Of a DNA stretch of 64,000 bases, positions 58,981 through 64,000 are shown piece after piece. Where the stretch lies: assembly GCF_030644225.1 (NCBI RefSeq), contig NZ_CP128650.1, positions 2,315,001 through 2,379,000 of the forward strand, written 5' to 3'. Position numbers and translations under genes: made by a program. Position 1 is the stretch's first letter. Every line of letters begins with the position of its first letter. Source of the DNA: Selenomonas dianae (GTDB lineage: Bacteria; Bacillota; Negativicutes; Selenomonadales; Selenomonadaceae). The notes under the pieces are model-generated. The model was not told where the DNA came from, made no database searches, and saw nothing but the letters and a program-made list of their open reading frames with translations.

Positions 58981-60762
58981 TCACTCCCCCATGATGCCCG
59001 CCATCCGCAAGAGGTACTGCGCGTTCGTCGTGCGGCAGCGACCCGCGCGGATCTTGAAGTCAAAGAGAATCCGATCGCCCTCGTAGTGCTCCTCAAAATG
59101 CGCGTTCTCCACAGGCACACCCGCGCACGCGAGATCGCACAGCTCGAAATCGTGCGTCGTTACAATCGTAATCGCGTGCGGCAGCGTCAGCCGTCGGATC
59201 GCCTCACGCGCCCCGACAATGCGGTCGGCAGAGTTCGTCCCGCGAAAGATCTCATCAATCAGAATGAGCATCGGCGTACCGCGCCTACTGCATTCCATCA
59301 TCTTCTTAATGCGCAGGAGCTCGGCGTAGAACGTGGAGATCCCGCCCGCCAGATCGTCGCTGATCTGGATCGACGTATAGACCGCCATCGGGGTCAGCGC
59401 GAACGACGTCGCACACACAGGCGCGCCCGCGTAGGCAAGAACAGCATTCGAGCCCAGCGTCCGCATATACGTCGTCTTGCCGGACATATTCGATCCTGTG
59501 ATGACAAGCGTCCCCGCTGCGCGGTGTGCATCGTTCGGCGTCGCCGTCTCCTCGGGGATCACGAGCGGCATCGCCCCCTCCGCATCAAGACGCGGCGATC
59601 CCCCCGCAAGGAACTGCGGGAACGTGTGAACCGCACGCGTATGCCCCACCCGCGCAAGAGAGAGAAGCACCTCCACCTCCGCCCAGACCTTCAGCCAGCC
59701 CGCCGCCGCCGCACCCGCCTGCGTGCGCCAGTGCGAGAAATACGCCATACAGTGCAGATCCCAGAGAAGCCCCCCGTTCGCAAGGATGTAAAAGACAAAA
59801 TTGCGCCGCATCGCCGCGCACTCCGCCAGCGTCGTGAGACGCGTCTGCGCCTGCCGCGCACGCACGGGCGCAAAGAGCGGCGCGAGAATTGCCGCGAACG
59901 CCTCCCCCCGCAGCGGCGCACGCTCCAGCGCGTGAAAGATCCGCCCGTAGAGCCGCAGCTCCCGCGCCATGTGTCCCAGTGGGGCAAGCTCACGCTGCGT
60001 ACGCGGATAGAACGCCATCGCCACCGTCAGATTGAACATGAAGAGCACGAGCGGCACCGACCACGGACCGTCCGCAAACAGCATCCACAGAAACGAGAAA
60101 ACAAAAGCATTTGCAAATACAATACCAATACATGAGATGAGTTTCAGCGATCCATTGAGCGGCTGTGCCAGTTCCTTTGCCAGCTCGCGCGTATCGTGTC
60201 CGTCCGGCAGACGCGCCCCGCGCGCCTCCAGTTCGAGGCACAGAATCGGATGCGCCAACAGCTCCGCCACCGCCGCCTGACGGCGGCGCGTCCGTGCGAG
60301 ATTCTTCGGTGTCGCCGTGAGCGCGGCGGCGAGACGCTGCCGCCCCGTCTGCGTCCGCGCGGCACAGAGATACTGATAGAGCGACGCCGCGCCGAAGATG
60401 TGCAGATCGCGGTCGGGCGGACGCGTCTCCTTCGCATATCCCGCGCCATCCTCGGGCAGCTTCTTCCACTCCCCCGTAAACCGTGCGAGATACCCCGCCG
60501 TCACCGCCAGATACGCCTGTGTCAGCAGGCGCATCCGCTCCAGTTTGCGATGCCGCGCCACGAGCACCGCAAACAGCAGCAGCAGGAAACCGCCCAACAG
60601 GAGTTCTGCCGCCGAACCCGCATCATAGCCGTGCAGCAGGACAATCAGCATCACGGGAAAGACCAGCGTACGCGCCAAAATAAAGCGCGTACGCTGCGTG
60701 TCCTGCGTCCGCTGCAGCGCAAGCGTATTCTCCCGAACCGTTTCATAGAATAGCTTCTTCAA
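58981..60762 (-). CDS. MutS-family ATPase with membrane segments (not a mismatch-repair MutS)
   Basis: A 593-residue protein. Two pairs of hydrophobic helices lie in the first half (about 30-70 and 210-245); the MutS domain III-like helical region and the domain V ATPase follow. Walker A GSNMSGKTTYMRTLG (near 425), Walker B LILIDEIFRGTNSADR (near 503) and VTTHDFELCDL are intact. It lacks the MutS mismatch-recognition N-domain. Such membrane MutS-like proteins are widespread in Firmicutes and Bacteroidetes, with unknown role. The start is TTG 60762 with AAGGAG upstream, behind an extended -10 promoter (TGG-TATAAT, 60797-60805). Confidence 0.85.
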   Translation of the reverse strand: MKKLFYETVRENTLALQRTQDTQRTRFILARTLVFPVMLIVLLHGYDAGSAAELLLGGFLLLLFAVLVARHRKLERMRLLTQAYLAVTAGYLARFTGEWKKLPEDGAGYAKETRPPDRDLHIFGAASLYQYLCAARTQTGRQRLAAALTATPKNLARTRRRQAAVAELLAHPILCLELEARGARLPDGHDTRELAKELAQPLNGSLKLISCIGIVFANAFVFSFLWMLFADGPWSVPLVLFMFNLTVAMAFYPRTQRELAPLGHMARELRLYGRIFHALERAPLRGEAFAAILAPLFAPVRARQAQTRLTTLAECAAMRRNFVFYILANGGLLWDLHCMAYFSHWRTQAGAAAAGWLKVWAEVEVLLSLARVGHTRAVHTFPQFLAGGSPRLDAEGAMPLVIPEETATPNDAHRAAGTLVITGSNMSGKTTYMRTLGSNAVLAYAGAPVCATSFALTPMAVYTSIQISDDLAGGISTFYAELLRIKKMMECSRRGTPMLILIDEIFRGTNSADRIVGAREAIRRLTLPHAITIVTTHDFELCDLACAGVPVENAHFEEHYEGDRILFDFKIRAGRCRTTNAQYLLRMAGIMGE

Positions 60763-60796
60763 GACAAGACTCCTTATTATTGTTCAAACAATTCCC

Positions 60797-60852
60797 ATTA
60801 TACCACAGCTTTTCATGCGCATATAGACAATTTTTCTCAATCCTGTTACAAT
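60797..60852. promoter_or_regulatory. Divergent promoters of the MutS-like gene and a small hypothetical operon
   Basis: The - strand has TGG-TATAAT (60797-60805). The + strand has TAGACA (60824-60829), a 17-base spacer and TACAAT (60847-60852). Confidence 0.6.
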
Positions 60853-60876
60853 ACACAGGAGATGGGAGGGAATGCC

Positions 60877-61116
60877 ATGCAGGATCCGGATGCCGCCATC
60901 CGCCGCATGGAGGCGGCCATACACACACTTACGATACGGATGCAGAGCGCGGCGGGCGATCTCGACTATGAGAGCTTCCTCCATGAGAAACGCACCCTCA
61001 CCGCCGCCCTCCGCGCCCTGCACAGGCGACGGCAGGAGGGACAAAAGGATGCCGCAGAGTCGAATTTCAGCCAAAATTCAGCATCATCGGATAGGATAAA
61101 GACAAATAGTCAATGA
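60877..61116 (+). CDS. Small hypothetical protein (79 residues)
   Basis: A 79-residue charged helical protein (MQDPDAAIRRMEAAIHTLTI, then HEKRTLTAALRALHRRRQEG). It has no membrane segment or known motif; a coiled coil is likely. ATG 60877 has GGGAGGG upstream at 7 bases; an ATG five codons earlier has no spacing for a ribosome site. It shares the promoter at 60824-60852 with the following gene. Confidence 0.65.
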   Translation: MQDPDAAIRRMEAAIHTLTIRMQSAAGDLDYESFLHEKRTLTAALRALHRRRQEGQKDAAESNFSQNSASSDRIKTNSQ

Positions 61117-61142
61117 TTGCATATAAAGGAAAGGAACATACT

Positions 61143-61418
61143 ATGTCACAGCGCATGACAATGGATGAAGTGCTCAAGGAATACGGTGTACCGCAGCTGC
61201 GTCTTGACGTACACGCGACGCGCACCGATCTTCTGAAGCTCCGCGAAAAGCTCATGGCGATCCGCGACCTCTCGGACGGGCGCGAGCAGGGCTATCTTGA
61301 GATCGACTGCAAACTCTACATCGACGTGGACGACATCGACCGCTACCTCTCGGGCGAACTCGACACCGTCGGTGAGATCTACGCCTTCCCCGAGGACGTG
61401 AAGTCCTATCGGGAGTAA
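61143..61418 (+). CDS. Small hypothetical protein (91 residues)
   Basis: A 91-residue acidic protein (MTMDEVLKEYGVPQLRLDVH, LREKLMAIRDLSDGREQGYL, then YIDVDDIDRYLSGELDT). It is probably a soluble alpha/beta fold; no family is recognised. ATG 61143 has AAGGAAAGG upstream; a start at 61113 overlapping the previous gene would add 10 residues. It is followed by a family B repeat. Confidence 0.65.
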   Translation: MSQRMTMDEVLKEYGVPQLRLDVHATRTDLLKLREKLMAIRDLSDGREQGYLEIDCKLYIDVDDIDRYLSGELDTVGEIYAFPEDVKSYRE

Positions 61419-61428
61419 GGCATCCTCG

Positions 61429-61587
61429 CGTGCTCCTCGCAGAACGCCTCGTTACGCAAGCGGTCGTGTGCTCGTCCGCCTAAATACCTGCGGATTTCAA
61501 ACGCGCTTCGCTTGAACGGTCAAAATCCGCAGGGGGCGGGTCGCACACTTTTTCCCGCTTGCTCCACTAGGGTTTGCTACGGAGCAC
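61429..61587. repeat. Family B fold-back repeat, copy B11 (reverse orientation)
   Basis: A near-consensus reverse copy from GTGCTCCTCGCAGAACGCCT to GGTTTGCTACGGAGCACC; the outermost GTGCTCC/GGAGCAC also pair. Confidence 0.85.
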
Positions 61588-61679
61588 CGCTCGTCAAGGT
61601 ATTAATTTGCGTTTTTCAATTCGGTTACGAATACCGGGACTATCCCCGTTTCGAATGATATATTAAAGGAGAACATCGA

Positions 61680-62369
61680 ATGAACCTGAAGAAACTCATC
61701 GCAGCGGCAATGGTCGGCTCGCTGACCCTGACCGCCCCCATCCTCGTCCCGAACGCCGTGCAGAGCACGCTCGGCGCACAGGTTGAGGCGGCAAAGGGCG
61801 GCGCACGCCTCGCGCCGAAGGCGGCTCCGTCCGCACCAAAAGCGGCACCGTCCACACAGAGCGGCAGCCAGAGCAAATCCGTCTCGGGCAACGGCGAGGG
61901 CTACGCACCGTCCAAGAGTGCGAACCAGCTCGACAAGAACGCGCCCGCCGCAGGCGCAAAGGCGAACACCGCCGGCGCTGCGAGTGCGGCGCAGAAAAGC
62001 TCGGGCTGGGGCAACACCCTCAGAAACATCGGGCTTCTCGCAGGCGGCATGATGCTCGGCGGACTGCTCGCCTCCATGTTCGGCATGGGCGGCGGGATGC
62101 TCGCCGACATCCTCGGCGTCCTCGCGAATGTCGCCATCGCCGTCGTCGCCTTCATGGCGATCCGCTGGGCGTGGAACCGTTTCCGCTCCCGCAAGGAGGA
62201 GAACGCCTACCAAAGCGCGGCACGCCCGCAGCAGACGGCGGCACCGCAGCCGCCCATCACGGACATCCGCCCGCAGGGCGCACCCGCATCCTACGCCGCC
62301 CCCATGGCACACGGCACGATCGCAGGGGAAGCCCCGCACACGATCGCCGACCACTACCGCAATCGCTGA
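61680..62369 (+). CDS. Secreted or membrane-anchored Ala/Gly-rich hypothetical protein
   Basis: A 229-residue protein. A signal peptide-like start (MNLKKLIAAAMVGSLTLTAP) is followed by a low-complexity Ala/Ser/Lys/Pro segment (about 38-108), a Gly/Met-rich hydrophobic stretch (about 112-140, GLLAGGMMLGGLLASMFGMG) and a second membrane helix (about 142-162). An Arg-rich and Pro/Ala-rich tail ends it. The middle resembles the N-terminal part of Tim44-like membrane proteins, but the Tim44 domain is absent. AAAGGAG precedes ATG 61680; a terminator follows. Confidence 0.7.
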   Translation: MNLKKLIAAAMVGSLTLTAPILVPNAVQSTLGAQVEAAKGGARLAPKAAPSAPKAAPSTQSGSQSKSVSGNGEGYAPSKSANQLDKNAPAAGAKANTAGAASAAQKSSGWGNTLRNIGLLAGGMMLGGLLASMFGMGGGMLADILGVLANVAIAVVAFMAIRWAWNRFRSRKEENAYQSAARPQQTAAPQPPITDIRPQGAPASYAAPMAHGTIAGEAPHTIADHYRNR

Positions 62370-62380
62370 CAACGCAGACA

Positions 62381-62424
62381 AGCATCCCCCGCAGGTTTTG
62401 ATACCTGTGGGGGATGCTTTTTTT
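62381..62424 (+). terminator. Intrinsic terminator after the Ala/Gly-rich protein gene
   Basis: AGCATCCCCCGCAGG pairs with CCTGTGGGGGATGCT (one G-U pair) and is followed by a T run. Confidence 0.9.
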
Positions 62425-62456
62425 GTTAAGTCAGATCAATTTCATGTGCCGCGAAC

Positions 62457-62580
62457 TGATAAATACAAAATAATTATATAAAATAACGATAAATAACTAT
62501 AAATTAGAATAAATAACACACAAAAAAGCATATTTTCCGTGTGATTTTCGCTTGAAAAAGACGTTCTCATCGTCCATAAT
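62457..62580 (+). promoter_or_regulatory. AT-rich repeats and promoter upstream of gmhA
   Basis: 62457-62520 is almost pure A/T with several copies of ATAAATAAC-like units (AAATAACGAT, AAATAACTAT, AAATAACACA). Downstream, TTGAAA (62552-62557), a 17-base spacer and CATAAT (62575-62580) form a promoter. The AT repeats may be an UP element or a binding site for a nucleoid-type regulator. Confidence 0.55.
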
Positions 62581-62624
62581 AGAGGCATAACAGAGGAGAA
62601 ACGTATGTAAAGGAGTATCAAGCC

Positions 62625-63290
62625 ATGAAAGAATCTGCCTACGCCGCCATAGATACACTGATTACACGCTATCCCGCGCTCGCGCCCTGCGCCGCCGACG
62701 TACGCGATGCAGCACAGGCGCTCATCACCTCCTACCGCGCGGGCGGCAAGCTCCTCGTCTGCGGCAACGGCGGCTCTGCGGCGGACGCGGAGCACATCGT
62801 CGGCGAGCTGATGAAGGGGTTTCTCCTGCCGCGCCACCTCGGCGAGGATCTGATGGAGAAGCTGCACGAAGCGTGTGACGCGACCGATCCCAAGACCGTT
62901 GACTACCTCATGCAGAACCTCCAAGGGGCGCTCCCCGCGATCGCGCTGCCCTCGCAGCTCGCGATCAGCACGGCGTTCGCAAACGATCAGGCGCCCGACC
63001 TCACCTTTGCCCAGCAGGTACTGGGGCTCGGCAGACCCGCAGATGTCCTGCTCGGCATCACGACCTCGGGGAACTCGAAAAACGTCCTCTACGCGCTGCG
63101 CGTGGCACGGGCGCTCGGCATGAAAACCATCGCCCTCACGGGGGCATCGGGCGGCAAATGCACCGCAGACGGCTGCGCCGACATCACGATCCAAGCGCCC
63201 GCCGATGAGACCTACAAGATACAGGAGTACCATCTCCCCATCTACCACGCCCTCTGCATCGCTGTGGAGGAGGAGTTTTTCGGCGCATAA
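62625..63290 (+). CDS. gmhA: Phosphoheptose isomerase-like SIS-domain protein (GmhA)
   Basis: A 221-residue sedoheptulose-7-phosphate isomerase, the first step of heptose synthesis for the LPS inner core or S-layer glycans. CGNGGSAADAEHIVGELMKGF (the phosphate loop with metal-binding His-Glu, given here in two overlapping pieces CGNGGSAADAEH and HIVGELMKGF), TTSGNSKNVL, TGASGGKC and QEYHLPIYHALC follow GmhA. An insertion around PRHLGEDLMEKLHEACDATD is longer than in E. coli GmhA. AAAGGAG precedes ATG 62625. Confidence 0.88.
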   Translation: MKESAYAAIDTLITRYPALAPCAADVRDAAQALITSYRAGGKLLVCGNGGSAADAEHIVGELMKGFLLPRHLGEDLMEKLHEACDATDPKTVDYLMQNLQGALPAIALPSQLAISTAFANDQAPDLTFAQQVLGLGRPADVLLGITTSGNSKNVLYALRVARALGMKTIALTGASGGKCTADGCADITIQAPADETYKIQEYHLPIYHALCIAVEEEFFGA

Positions 63291-63295
63291 TTTAT

Positions 63296-63357
63296 AGGAA
63301 GCACTGATAAATTCAGCACCGCCATCTTGACGGACTTCATTTTATCAGCGATTCCTT
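63296..63357. repeat. Family A repeat, internally deleted derivative (62 bp)
   Basis: The left 33 bases (TAGGAAGCACTGATAAATTC...CATCTT) are fused to the right 29 (GACGGACTTCATTTTATCAG...CCT). The core with CATAGC/GCTATG is lost while both ends remain. Confidence 0.85.
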
Positions 63358-63376
63358 TATTAAAGGAGGAACCCCC

Positions 63377-64000
63377 ATGCCACTGACCTACGATGATTTC
63401 AAAAAGCTCGCGAACGGCAGCGACATCCGCGGCGTCGCCGTCGCAGGCGTCGCGGGCGAGCCCGTCACCCTCACCCCCGAGGCGGCGAACCGCATCGCCG
63501 CCGGCTTCGTGCGGCTTCTCTCGGAAAAGACGGGCAAGCAGCCCGCCGAGCTCCGGATCGCCGTCGGACACGACTCGCGCATCTCCGCGCTCGCCATCAA
63601 GGACAGCGTTCTCACTGGCCTCACGCACACGGGCGCACACGGCATCGACTGCGTGCTTGCCTCCACGCCCGCCATGTTCATGGCGACCATCTTCGAGGAC
63701 ACGGCGGCGGACGGTTCGATCATGATCACGGCGAGCCACCTCCCCTACAACCGCAACGGGCTGAAATTCTTTACCGCGGCGGGCGGCGCAGACAAGGCGG
63801 ACATCCAAAAGATCCTCGCCTATGCGGCGGAAACCCCCGAGGCGCACGGCACACTTGAGCACGTACTGAAGTTCGACCTCATCGGCAGATACAGCGCACA
63901 CCTTGCGGATAAAATACGCACAGCGCTCGGCGGCGCGGAAAAACCGCTCGCGGGGATGCACATCGTCGTGGATGCGGGCAACGGTGCGGGCGGCTTCTTC
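63377..64000 (+). CDS. Phosphomannomutase/phosphoglucomutase family protein (N-terminal part)
   Basis: The frame is open to the right edge; 208 codons are visible. It is an alpha-D-phosphohexomutase. The start has NGSDIRGVAVAG, and the phosphoserine loop reads MITASHLPYNRNGLKFF (TASH-x-P-x3-NG) near residues 116-132. The second domain starts with IVVDAGNGAGG. It interconverts hexose 6- and 1-phosphates for sugar-nucleotide synthesis and, next to gmhA, fits surface glycan production. AAAGGAGG precedes ATG 63377. Whether mannose or glucose is preferred cannot be told. Confidence 0.88.
   Translation, partial: MPLTYDDFKKLANGSDIRGVAVAGVAGEPVTLTPEAANRIAAGFVRLLSEKTGKQPAELRIAVGHDSRISALAIKDSVLTGLTHTGAHGIDCVLASTPAMFMATIFEDTAADGSIMITASHLPYNRNGLKFFTAAGGADKADIQKILAYAAETPEAHGTLEHVLKFDLIGRYSAHLADKIRTALGGAEKPLAGMHIVVDAGNGAGGFF

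Noticed and set aside
1-64000. CRISPR array, complete insertion sequence, prophage, rRNA or tRNA genes
   Set aside because: No regularly spaced short repeats, no transposase (apart from the Rpn-type nuclease), no phage structural genes and no rRNA or tRNA signatures were recognised by eye. A tRNAscan or cmscan run would be decisive.

Overview
The window reads as chromosome of a GC-rich diderm Firmicute, most likely Selenomonas or a close relative (Negativicutes). A Gram-negative style autotransporter and GmhA/phosphomannomutase sugar genes sit beside Bacillus-type content: soj-spo0J with consensus parS sites, yybS-gdpP-rplI-dnaB, and csaB-DUF5693. The species is inferred from gene content and was not tested. 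The parAB/parS/dnaB/rplI block suggests proximity to the replication origin.

Layout. 1-4.3 kb: the end of clpX, a candidate type I toxin-antitoxin pair, a P-loop kinase, and an anaerobic ribonucleotide reductase (nrdD) that seems to lack its glycyl-radical tail. 4.7-19.2 kb: trpS, then a phosphonate island on the + strand. It holds a PntC/LicC-like cytidylyltransferase, PEP mutase, 2-aminoethylphosphonate (AEP) transaminase, four tandem paralogues of an undescribed-looking protein (N-terminal helical repeats plus an alkaline-phosphatase-superfamily domain), and phosphonopyruvate decarboxylase. PEP mutase, decarboxylase and transaminase together give AEP. The cytidylyltransferase could activate it to CMP-AEP, and the four paralogues are candidates for moving or processing the phosphonate group. 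19.3-19.8 kb: a second type I toxin-antitoxin candidate with a duplicated antitoxin unit.

19.8-31.2 kb, mostly - strand: csaB, DUF5693, DUF2993, prfB, an orphan, secA, an Rpn-type nuclease, a LysR regulator and a 54-residue gene. 31.7-42 kb: a complete - strand operon for a membrane-bound [NiFe] hydrogenase and its maturation (hyaABC, a small Cys-rich HMA-like protein, hypAB, hyaD, hypFCDE). Upstream lies a compact unit with its own promoter and terminator that looks like an unassigned structured RNA of about 317 nt.

42.5-55.8 kb, - strand: a secreted protein, an M23 peptidase, DUF4446, parB-parA, pfkA, dnaB, a Lon-family protease, rplI, gdpP and yybS. Three perfect parS sites lie here, two of them inside the Lon coding sequence. 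56-64 kb: an autotransporter, a membrane MutS-like ATPase, small hypotheticals, gmhA and the start of a phosphohexomutase.

Two families of fold-back repeats fill the gaps between genes: family A (164 bp full length) and family B (about 150 bp). Twice a family A copy sits inside a family B copy at the same position but in opposite orientation.
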